Made by a program: the position numbers and the translations under genes
Part shown: piece by piece, positions 17,065 to 24,285 of the stretch
Position numbering within the stretch: position 1 is the first letter of the stretch
How the letters are laid out: every line of letters begins with the position of its first letter
NCBI GenBank assembly: GCA_964384335.1
Contig: CAYLKN010000009.1
Coordinates: 1 to 64,000 of the forward strand
From: JAUICS01 sp964384335
GTDB taxonomy: Bacteria > Pseudomonadota > Alphaproteobacteria > Micavibrionales > Micavibrionaceae
Reading direction: 5' to 3'
Length of the DNA stretch: 64,000 nt
Notes under the pieces: generated by a model
The model's input: the letters and a program-made list of their open reading frames with translations, nothing else
Told to the model about the DNA's origin: nothing
Databases searched by the model: none

Positions 17065-18283
17065 ACTCACCCAGATATTCAGCAATTGTATATATGTCCT
17101 TATCCCCTCTTCCGCACATATTCATCACCAGAATATGGTCTTTCGGGAGGTCGGATGCGATCTTCAGGACATGGGCAAATGCATGCGCCGGTTCCAGCGC
17201 AGGGATAATTCCTTCGAGCCGGGCACATTCCTGAAAGCCTTTTACGGCCTCGTCATCTGTTACAGAAACATACTCCACACGCCCCTGATCTTTAAGCCAC
17301 GCGTGTTCCGGGCCAATGCCGGGATAGTCCAGGCCGGCCGAAATTGAATGTGCTTCCTTTATTTGGCCGTCTTCAGTCTGAAGATAATAGGTTTTGTTAC
17401 CATGAAGTACGCCCGCCGTGCCGCCAGAAAGACTTGCGGCATGTTGTTCGGTGTCCAGACCATGACCTGCAGCCTCCACACCTATACATCTGACATCAGG
17501 ATCATCAAGAAAAGGATAAAACAGGCCCAGAGCATTTGAGCCGCCACCTATACAGGCCACAAGACTGTCAGGCAGTCGCCCCTCTCTTTCCTGTATCTGC
17601 TGTTTTAACTCTTTACCAATAACGGATTGAAACGTTCGTACCATTTCAGGGTAAGGATGCGGACCGGCGACGGTTCCAATAATGTAAAACGTGTCATAGA
17701 CATTGGCGACCCAGTCCCGAAGTGCTTCGTTCATGGCATCTTTAAGGGTTTTTGACCCGCTTTGAACCGGTCTGACCTCCGCGCCAAGCAAACGCATCCG
17801 GAAAACATTGGATTTCTGGCGTTCAATGTCAGTTTCACCCATATAAATCACGCATGGCAAATCAAAAAGGGCGCAAACAGTGGCCGTGGCCACACCGTGC
17901 TGACCGGCGCCGGTTTCGGCGATTATTCTTTTCTTTCCCATTTTTTTTGCCAGAAGTATCTGGCCAAGCGCATGATTAATTTTATGAGCGCCCGTGTGGT
18001 TCAGCTCATCCCTTTTAAAGTATATTTTTGCCCCGCCAAGATGCTCGGTTGTAGATTGCGCAAAATAAAGCGGGCTGGGACGTCCGATATAATCACGCGC
18101 ATACTGGTCAAATTCATCCCAGAAATCCTGATCGTTTTTTATCTCCTGCCATGCCTTGTTCACGTCGAGAATAAGGGGCATAAGGGTTTCGGCAACATAA
18201 CGTCCGCCATAAGGCCCGTAATGACCGTTTTCATCAGGACCGGAAGTAAAAGTGTTAAGACGTTTGGACATTGCGTTTTCCAT
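17063..18283 (-). CDS. trpB: tryptophan synthase beta chain
   Basis: TrpB condenses indole and L-serine to tryptophan with PLP. The 406-residue protein contains GPYGGRYVAETLMPL, RPSPLYFAQ, the PLP-lysine motif ELNHTGAHKINHALGQILLA, AETGAGQHGVATATV, the phosphate-binding GGGSNALGLFYPF and the C-terminal MNMCGRGDKDIYTIAEY. The first ATG (18283) lies inside trpF; an in-frame ATG at 18271 (MSKRLNTF) is equally likely. Its stop overlaps the edge of family A repeat copy 1. trpA, its usual downstream partner, is not here. Confidence 0.96.
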   Translation of the reverse strand: MENAMSKRLNTFTSGPDENGHYGPYGGRYVAETLMPLILDVNKAWQEIKNDQDFWDEFDQYARDYIGRPSPLYFAQSTTEHLGGAKIYFKRDELNHTGAHKINHALGQILLAKKMGKKRIIAETGAGQHGVATATVCALFDLPCVIYMGETDIERQKSNVFRMRLLGAEVRPVQSGSKTLKDAMNEALRDWVANVYDTFYIIGTVAGPHPYPEMVRTFQSVIGKELKQQIQEREGRLPDSLVACIGGGSNALGLFYPFLDDPDVRCIGVEAAGHGLDTEQHAASLSGGTAGVLHGNKTYYLQTEDGQIKEAHSISAGLDYPGIGPEHAWLKDQGRVEYVSVTDDEAVKGFQECARLEGIIPALEPAHAFAHVLKIASDLPKDHILVMNMCGRGDKDIYTIAEYLGE

Positions 18284-18929
18284 CCTTCATTTTCGTATTT
18301 CTGATAAAGTTTTTTATTTTTCCGGGATCTTTTATTCCCGTCCCTGACTCGACCCCACTTGATACGTCCAGACCTGGCGGATGGATTTTTTCAACCGCCT
18401 CCCAAACATTGTTTTCATCAAGTCCACCCGCAAGAAACCATTTCTCAGGCAGTTGTTTATACCCGGCCAGCATATTCCAGTCAAATCGATGTCCCGTGCC
18501 GCCGGGAAGATCATGACCGGGCGGCCTGGAATCAAGCAGAAGCCATTCAGCAACCGGTGTATAGTCTTTAATTCTCTCAAGATCACCGGCATCCCTGATA
18601 CGAACGGCCTTAATAACGGGAAGGTTATATTTCATGCGTATTTCCGCAACACGCGCGCGGCTTTCATCTCCATGAAGCTGTATCATATCCAGATGCGCAC
18701 AACCCAGAATTGTATCAATATACTCATCTGTTGCATCCACAAACAAACCGACGCTGCGAACGGAGGTCGGCACCTGCTTTGTAAGTTTTCCGGCAATCTC
18801 AGCGGGAAGGTAACGAGGCGAAGGTTTGTAAAAATTAAATCCTATAAAATCCGCCCCATGGCTGATAGAGGCCTCAAGGGCATCAGGCGCGGTTATACCG
18901 CAAATCTTGACCAGTGGCATAGAAACCAT
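18255..18929 (-). CDS. trpF: phosphoribosylanthranilate isomerase
   Basis: TrpF isomerises N-(5-phosphoribosyl)anthranilate in tryptophan synthesis. The 224-residue TIM barrel starts MPLVKICGIT with the catalytic Cys, has GADFIGFNFYKPSPRYL, the Asp-bearing VGLFVDATDEYIDTIL, LDMIQLHGDES and FLAGGLDENNV, and ends with the phosphate-binding LDVSSGVESGTGIKDPGKI. Its 3' end overlaps the trpB start by 29 nt or 17 nt depending on the trpB start, so translation is coupled. It directly follows pyrF. Confidence 0.95.
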   Translation of the reverse strand: MVSMPLVKICGITAPDALEASISHGADFIGFNFYKPSPRYLPAEIAGKLTKQVPTSVRSVGLFVDATDEYIDTILGCAHLDMIQLHGDESRARVAEIRMKYNLPVIKAVRIRDAGDLERIKDYTPVAEWLLLDSRPPGHDLPGGTGHRFDWNMLAGYKQLPEKWFLAGGLDENNVWEAVEKIHPPGLDVSSGVESGTGIKDPGKIKNFIRNTKMKDGKRNVQTS

Positions 18930-19667
18930 CTAAATCTCATCCGAGTGCTGAATTTCATCCAGAACATTCTGTGCGGCCATTGCAGGGATTTTTGCCTGCG
19001 TTATCGGTCGTCCTATGACAATATGATTTGCCCCGGCTTTCAAAGTCTCGACCGGTGTTGCCGTTCTCTTCTGATCATCCTTATTACTGCCTTCGGGGCG
19101 AATTCCCGGAACCATTAGCTTAAATCCGATGCCGCAAAGGTTCCGCAGAGGTTTTATATCCGCCGGACTGCAGACGACACCGTCAAGTCCGGATTCTCTT
19201 GCAAGGGCAGCAAGACGGTCCGCCTGATCCCGGGTACTTCCGGTCTGCCCGGTTTCCGCCATGTCTGTTTCATCAAGACTCGTCAGTACAGTAACACCAA
19301 GAATTAAAGGCATGGGCAGAGAGTTCTTTGAAGTTTCCTCATGCGCAGCTTCCCTGGCAGCTTTCATCATCTCGGCCCCTCCGGCACAATGAACATTGAA
19401 ATATTGCGGCGATAAATGAACGATGCTCCGCACCGCACCGGCCACAGTATTTGGTATATCATGGAATTTAAGATCAAGAAAAAGGGCAGGATCGCCTGCT
19501 TTTTCAAGAAGCGACCTGACCCCCTGCGGACCGAACTTATTAAAAAACTCCAGACCCAGCTTAATGCCAATTCTTAACGGTGTCATGGTTTTGGCCAGAT
19601 CCACGGCTCTGTCAAAATCATTGGTATCAATGGCACAAAAAATTAAAGGATTATATCTTGTCATCAC
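18930..19667 (-). CDS. pyrF: orotidine 5'-phosphate decarboxylase
   Basis: PyrF makes UMP from OMP. The 245-residue barrel contains FCAIDTNDFDRAVDLAK, the catalytic DLKFHDIPNTV (Lys with paired Asp residues), NVHCAGGAEMMKAA, and the C-terminal phosphate-binding VPGIRPEGSNKDDQKRTATP and GANHIVIGRPITQA. Its stop is adjacent to the trpF start, giving a pyrF-trpF-trpB operon. Start is the ATG at 19667 or the next codon. Confidence 0.96.
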   Translation of the reverse strand: MMTRYNPLIFCAIDTNDFDRAVDLAKTMTPLRIGIKLGLEFFNKFGPQGVRSLLEKAGDPALFLDLKFHDIPNTVAGAVRSIVHLSPQYFNVHCAGGAEMMKAAREAAHEETSKNSLPMPLILGVTVLTSLDETDMAETGQTGSTRDQADRLAALARESGLDGVVCSPADIKPLRNLCGIGFKLMVPGIRPEGSNKDDQKRTATPVETLKAGANHIVIGRPITQAKIPAMAAQNVLDEIQHSDEI

Positions 19668-19687
19668 TTTTAAAATTAAGATTTCTT

Positions 19688-19701
19688 TTTGTTATAACAA
19701 A
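19688..19701. promoter_or_regulatory. 14-bp perfect palindrome between divergent genes
   Basis: TTTGTTATAACAAA is its own reverse complement and sits 21 nt upstream of pyrF and 46 nt upstream of the DUF3429 gene. A dimeric repressor operator is possible. No known regulator is assigned, and AT-rich spacers produce such palindromes by chance. Confidence 0.25.
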
Positions 19702-19746
19702 TACCCCAGACTATACGATACTCCAAACAGAAGTTATCTTTAATAT

Positions 19747-20190
19747 ATGAGAAAACTACCTTTATTGTATGGATACGCAGGAATTCTTCCCGTTGCCATG
19801 TGCATGGGCGTTTTAATTATGTCGGAACATACCGGCCAGGCTTACATACCAAAACCGGAGACTTTCCTTGTTTTATCGATTTACACATCCCTGATTCTGT
19901 CTTTTTTAACGGCCACACACTGGCTGCCGGGGATAAAAAGAAACTGTGCCCTGCGTGTTTCGTATTCCATGACAGGTGCATTAACGGGACTTCTGGTCAA
20001 TGCTGTACTGATTGTAACTGCGTTCAGTTACCTTTTCCTTCTTATCCCGTTACATTTTGTTATTGCCTATTTTATGGACAGAGCATTGCTTACAGAAAAT
20101 GATATCCCGGATGGCTATCTGACTTTCCGGTCACGATTAACTTTAATTATCTGCACTATGCTGGTAATATCCTATGTGTATGTAATTTAA
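19747..20190 (+). CDS. DUF3429-like inner-membrane protein
   Basis: A 147-residue protein with four or five hydrophobic helices. The motif LPLLYGYAGILPVAMCM at the start, SLILSFLTATHWLPGIK in the middle and FVIAYFMDRALLTENDIPDGYLTFRS near the end follow the DUF3429 layout (ILSFLG-x-HW). The function of the family is unknown. It is divergent from pyrF and is followed 23 nt later by the TerA-like gene. Confidence 0.65.
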   Translation: MRKLPLLYGYAGILPVAMCMGVLIMSEHTGQAYIPKPETFLVLSIYTSLILSFLTATHWLPGIKRNCALRVSYSMTGALTGLLVNAVLIVTAFSYLFLLIPLHFVIAYFMDRALLTENDIPDGYLTFRSRLTLIICTMLVISYVYVI

Positions 20191-20213
20191 TCTTTATCAA
20201 ATGGGATATTGTT

Positions 20214-20954
20214 TTGAGTGATAAAAACTCCCAGCATTCAATTTATGAAGCCACCCGTACACGATCCAAATTTTCAGGTCACGGAAAAGCCAAGGGCGCA
20301 GCCGGATATAACCGTAAACGAGAGTTGCGAAGCAAAAGCGGTTTTGTTTTAAAGTCAGGAGAATCCCATAAAATCAAACCGGTGAAAGACGGGTTTTCCG
20401 ACATAAAAATCGCCTGTTCATGGAATCCCGTTCAAATAAAAAACCCTTCGTTTCTCGGAAAATTTGTGAAACCTGTCATTCAACAGGACGTGGACCTTGA
20501 CCTGGGTTGCCTTTATGAACTTCAGGACGGGACAAGGGGGGCAATTCAGGCCTTTGGAAATCTTCACGGCAGTCATGAAAACCCGCCTTACATCCATCTT
20601 TCCGAAGATGAAAGAACCGGAGAAAAAGAGGGATATGACGAGATGCTTGTAATAAACGGCCAAAACTGGCCCAGGATAAACAGGATATTAGTCTATACAT
20701 ATATTTATCAAGGTGTTGCGGACTGGCAACAGGTTGCGCCGGAAATTCACCTGAGCATGTTTCAGTTTGATCCGATTACCCTTACGCTTACGATGCATGA
20801 AAAACATCTTAATCTTTGTGTCATTGCAACCATGGAAAATTGGCATAACGGGATTTCAATTACTAACAGAACGGAATACTATCCCGGACATAATGAAATG
20901 GACAGGGCTTATGGTTTCGGTTTGAACTGGGGCGATGGCCGTAAATCGGACTAG
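20214..20954 (+). CDS. TerA-like tellurium-resistance/stress protein
   Basis: A 246-residue protein with a basic, low-complexity N-terminus (about residues 1-60) and a TerD-fold C-terminal domain. The signature is VDLDLGCLYELQDGTRGAIQ, FGNLHGSHENPPYIHLSEDE, INGQNWPRINRILVYTYIYQ. TerD-fold domains bind Ca2+ through acidic loops, here DLDLG and the loop before EDERTG. The start is TTG at 20214. It is followed by a Ca2+/Na+ exchanger and a TerD gene, so the three probably act in one stress or metal response. The substrate ion is not known. Confidence 0.82.
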   Translation: MSDKNSQHSIYEATRTRSKFSGHGKAKGAAGYNRKRELRSKSGFVLKSGESHKIKPVKDGFSDIKIACSWNPVQIKNPSFLGKFVKPVIQQDVDLDLGCLYELQDGTRGAIQAFGNLHGSHENPPYIHLSEDERTGEKEGYDEMLVINGQNWPRINRILVYTYIYQGVADWQQVAPEIHLSMFQFDPITLTLTMHEKHLNLCVIATMENWHNGISITNRTEYYPGHNEMDRAYGFGLNWGDGRKSD

Positions 20955-21040
20955 AATTCAGGAAATATTTATGTTTTATATTTTATATACGCTTTTTTTT
21001 TGTTAATCGCGTTCATTAGACTAGTTTCGGAAGTTTCTCC

Positions 21041-22021
21041 ATGATTGAATTAACGACTCCACAAATGCTGTTTCTGGCATTGGGTGCAATAGTTCTGGGC
21101 ATAGTTCTTCTGGTAAAAGGGGGAAACTACACAATTGACGGTGCAGTTTTCATAGCCAGAAAATTCAACATATCGCCACTTGTGGTCGGCTTGACCATTG
21201 TTGCACTTGGAACTTCCCTTCCGGAACTTATTGTCAGCATAAATGCGAACATTAAAGAATCGCCGGGAATTGTCATTGGAAATATTCTGGGATCAAACCT
21301 CGCCAACATTCTTCTTGTTATCGGAACGACTGCATCTCTGGTCGCTATTCCCGCAGTCTCGAAAGGGCTTCGCCTTGATCTTGCAGTTATGATGCTTGCA
21401 ACCGTATGGATGATGGCCTCCCTTATATATGGCGAAATCAGCCGCTTGAATGGCCTGATCATGGTTCTTGCGCTTCTGGCTTACGTCCTGTGGCAATACA
21501 AGATGGCGGCGAAAGGAGAAATCGTCAAGGAAGATGTCGAGGAACCCGAATTCAACAATATTCCATCGGCCGTTCTTTTTCTCTTTCTGGGTCTTGTTTT
21601 TGTTGCGATTGGCGCAGAGTACCTGGTCCGGGGCTCAATCCTGACGGCTGATATAATGGGTGTTCCTGACGCAGTGATCGGTTTATCCATTATTGCTATA
21701 GGAACTTCACTTCCGGAACTTTCGACGTGTATAATGGCTGCCATGAAAAAACAAACGGATATTGTTCTGGGCAACATCGTCGGCTCAAACGTGTTTAATA
21801 TTTTGTTGATATTGGGATTTACAGCGGCGATTGTACCGATAGAAACGGACAACCTTGCCGCGCAGGTCATTCAGTTTGATATATGGGTTACAGCCTTTAT
21901 AAGTCTCGCCTTTACCGTTATTATTCTCTGGTTCAAAAAAATAACCCGGGCAATGGGATTTTTACTGGTTGCACTTTATCTGACCTATTTAACAGGATTA
22001 TATTATTTTTATATGACATAA
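21041..22021 (+). CDS. calcium/sodium antiporter (YrbG/CaCA family)
   Basis: A 326-residue inner-membrane exchanger with about ten helices built as two inverted halves. Each half has the alpha-repeat ion-binding motif: GLTIVALGTSLPELIVS with NILGSNLANILLVIG, and GLSIIAIGTSLPELSTC with NIVGSNVFNILLILG. These are the features of K+-independent Ca2+/Na+ exchangers of the YrbG type. It lies between a TerA-like and a TerD gene on the same strand, 86 nt after the first and 18 nt before the second. Confidence 0.92.
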   Translation: MIELTTPQMLFLALGAIVLGIVLLVKGGNYTIDGAVFIARKFNISPLVVGLTIVALGTSLPELIVSINANIKESPGIVIGNILGSNLANILLVIGTTASLVAIPAVSKGLRLDLAVMMLATVWMMASLIYGEISRLNGLIMVLALLAYVLWQYKMAAKGEIVKEDVEEPEFNNIPSAVLFLFLGLVFVAIGAEYLVRGSILTADIMGVPDAVIGLSIIAIGTSLPELSTCIMAAMKKQTDIVLGNIVGSNVFNILLILGFTAAIVPIETDNLAAQVIQFDIWVTAFISLAFTVIILWFKKITRAMGFLLVALYLTYLTGLYYFYMT

Positions 22022-22039
22022 AAACAGGCTATACCAATC

Positions 22040-22693
22040 ATGGATACTGACGATTACAATGATGATGATTTTCCTACCGAAGAATACTCCACGGGCTTTG
22101 AAAACCGTGGAAAACGTGTAAAGACAGGTGATGAAATCCTGATGACCAAAATCGATCCTACTTTAAGACATTTAATGGTCGGTATTGGCTGGGATTTAAA
22201 GCCTTTTGAAGGTGACCCGCTTGATCTCGACGCCAGTGTCTTTCTTTTGAATAAAGACGACCTGACGAGGGAGGATACAGACTTCATATATTACAATAAT
22301 CTGAGTGGCTGTAACGATTCGGTAAAACACACGGGCGACAACAAGACAGGAGCCGGTGAAGGAGATGATGAAACCATATCGGTTCAGCTTGATATGCTGC
22401 CCTATGATATTCAGAAATTAGTGTTTGTCATATCCATTTATCAGGGTGATGAGAAGGAGCAGGATTTTAGCATGGTCCGCAACTGCTTTCTTCGACTTGT
22501 GAATGAAGAAGATAATCGTGAACTTATTTATTATGAATTAAGCGAAAAGGAATTCAAAACCGGAACAGGTATAGTTGTTGCCGAATATATCCGCGAAGGA
22601 CCGGAATGGAGCTTCTTTGCCAAAGGAGAAGTGTATGAAAAAGGTCTGGTTGATATTGCCACAAATTACGGAATGGTAGTAGGGCAGTATTAA
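22040..22693 (+). CDS. TerD-family calcium-binding stress protein
   Basis: A 217-residue TerD protein with an unusual acidic ~30-residue N-terminal extension (DTDDYNDDDFPTEEYSTG). The TerD core follows: GIGWDLKPFEGDPLDLDASV, FIYYNNLSGCNDSVKHTGDN, KTGAGEGDDETISVQLDML, KLVFVISIYQGDEKEQDFSM, and AEYIREGPEWSFFAKGEVY. The DLDAS and NDSVKHTGDN loops are the Ca2+ sites of the family. TerD proteins are linked to tellurite, phage and oxidative stress tolerance. A short perfect hairpin (AAGGCA/TGCCTT, 22692-22706) overlaps the stop but lacks a T-run. Confidence 0.92.
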   Translation: MDTDDYNDDDFPTEEYSTGFENRGKRVKTGDEILMTKIDPTLRHLMVGIGWDLKPFEGDPLDLDASVFLLNKDDLTREDTDFIYYNNLSGCNDSVKHTGDNKTGAGEGDDETISVQLDMLPYDIQKLVFVISIYQGDEKEQDFSMVRNCFLRLVNEEDNRELIYYELSEKEFKTGTGIVVAEYIREGPEWSFFAKGEVYEKGLVDIATNYGMVVGQY

Positions 22694-22797
22694 GGCATCC
22701 TGCCTTTAACAGAAACATATTTATTTTTCAGATTTATACGCATTTGTTATCGCGCCTTGCCAATGTAAACATAAACTGGCCACTGCGCTCATAACGA

Positions 22798-24063
22798 TTA
22801 CATATCAAAAAATTTCAGATTTTTTTCCATCTCTGCAGGCTTGTAAGGATAGTCATTCTTGACCGAAGGATATATCACATCGGAAGGCAGGATATGTGCG
22901 ATCTCTTTCTGAAGCTTCAGCGCCAGCTGCATAGACATACCCGCCTTCCAGCATATCGACACAATGGACTTGGGTATTTTCATAGCCAGGATTTTTTCAA
23001 CCTTATCAACAGACGTAAAGGCCATAAAGGCAATGGCTTCTTTCACAAAGTCCACGTCTCTCATCGAAATTGCGTCAGCCAGCGTTTCCTCGTTCAGTAA
23101 ACCGTCCTTAAAATATTGCTTAACCCTTTCTTTTGGTTTCAGGCCAGTTTTTTTATCTTTATCCCGGGAATAGTTGACACGCCTGCGAAAAACTTTAATG
23201 ACCTCATTAATTTCCTCCATGTTAATGTCATTTCTTGCCATCAGGGCGTCCCGGACCGAGGCTTCCGCGAATTCTGCAAAGGTTTTTGCCATTACGGTCG
23301 TTAATTCCATATTACGGGCAATGGCATCCTGCCATTCTTTGATTTCCCTCGATTTCTCAATTGTCTTTTGCCTTAATTTATCATCAAATTCGGCACCTTC
23401 GTTTTCCAAAAGCAATTTACCCGCTTTCACATCTTCCGTATCAATAACAGCCTCAGAAATTTTCAGGCTAACCATTTCCCTTTGCGCAATTGCGCAGGTT
23501 TGCCAGCTTTTAGGATTGTTTTTCAGGATTTCCAGAATATCTTCCTCACTCATACTGGCACAAAACCTCAGTATCGGCTCGGCTACACGCCGCTCCAGAT
23601 CCCTGGCCAGTTGCCCTACAATGCGCGGCGGGGCATTTGCATGATCCTTGAGGGCACTGGCAAGAGCCATCCTTATTTCCAGTATATTATCACGGACCAG
23701 CACGTCCATTGCATCCATGACAAATCCTTTTAGCTTTTTCTCGGTATCGAGCAGGCTATCCAGATCTTCTACAAGCTTTCCCGTAAAAAATTCTCTTATT
23801 GACCGGTCCTCATCTTTTGCCAGGATTGGCATTGTCTGATAGGGAATGGATGGATTATTGATAAGCGCTTTTTTAACGTCTGTATCATTGTCGTTTTGGG
23901 CCATATAGTAAAGTATTTCGCGGTGCGTTTTTGGATTTGACGCCAGTATTAACCGGTCCTCGACACTTCCCCCGGTCGCGATTTTTTTCTCCCTTTTGTA
24001 GCGAAAATTATCCGCTTTTTTAGAGAGTGTCCGTTTCAGATACCCTTTTATTTCCGATAACAT
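22798..24063 (-). CDS. DUF2336 domain protein
   Basis: A 421-residue, alpha-helical, HEAT-like protein without a signal peptide. The N-terminal region has LILASNPKTHREILYYMAQN and VKKALINNPSIPYQTMPILA, alphabetically regular helical pairs; the centre MALASALKDHANAPPRIVGQ, ARDLERRVAEPILRF and SEEDILEILKN match DUF2336, a family nearly confined to Alphaproteobacteria. The function is unknown. It converges on the TerD gene (105 bp between stops) and is divergent from the large hybrid kinase. Confidence 0.75.
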   Translation of the reverse strand: MLSEIKGYLKRTLSKKADNFRYKREKKIATGGSVEDRLILASNPKTHREILYYMAQNDNDTDVKKALINNPSIPYQTMPILAKDEDRSIREFFTGKLVEDLDSLLDTEKKLKGFVMDAMDVLVRDNILEIRMALASALKDHANAPPRIVGQLARDLERRVAEPILRFCASMSEEDILEILKNNPKSWQTCAIAQREMVSLKISEAVIDTEDVKAGKLLLENEGAEFDDKLRQKTIEKSREIKEWQDAIARNMELTTVMAKTFAEFAEASVRDALMARNDINMEEINEVIKVFRRRVNYSRDKDKKTGLKPKERVKQYFKDGLLNEETLADAISMRDVDFVKEAIAFMAFTSVDKVEKILAMKIPKSIVSICWKAGMSMQLALKLQKEIAHILPSDVIYPSVKNDYPYKPAEMEKNLKFFDM

Positions 24064-24181
24064 AATTACAATTTTATAAACTTACCTATCACAAATCCAA
24101 CAAAAGTTTTCTTAACTACACTACAATAGTAAAAATACCACGCCTTAAACCAAAGCACTATGAATCCAAAGAGCTTATTGT

Positions 24182-24204
24182 CAGGACTTATTAACAATGT
24201 CCTG
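24182..24204. promoter_or_regulatory. inverted repeat in the divergent spacer before the hybrid kinase
   Basis: CAGGAC (24182-24187) and GTCCTG (24199-24204) form a perfect 6-bp inverted repeat separated by 11 nt. It lies in the 222-bp AT-rich region between the DUF2336 gene and the kinase. The spacing fits a dimeric regulator site; a weak hairpin is the alternative. Nothing else recognisable lies in this spacer. Confidence 0.25.
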
Positions 24205-24285
24205 TTACAAGTATAGTATATTGATATATTATATAATTGTTATTTTTGTATTTATCAGTTTTAAACTCTAACCCAGTTCTTAGAA

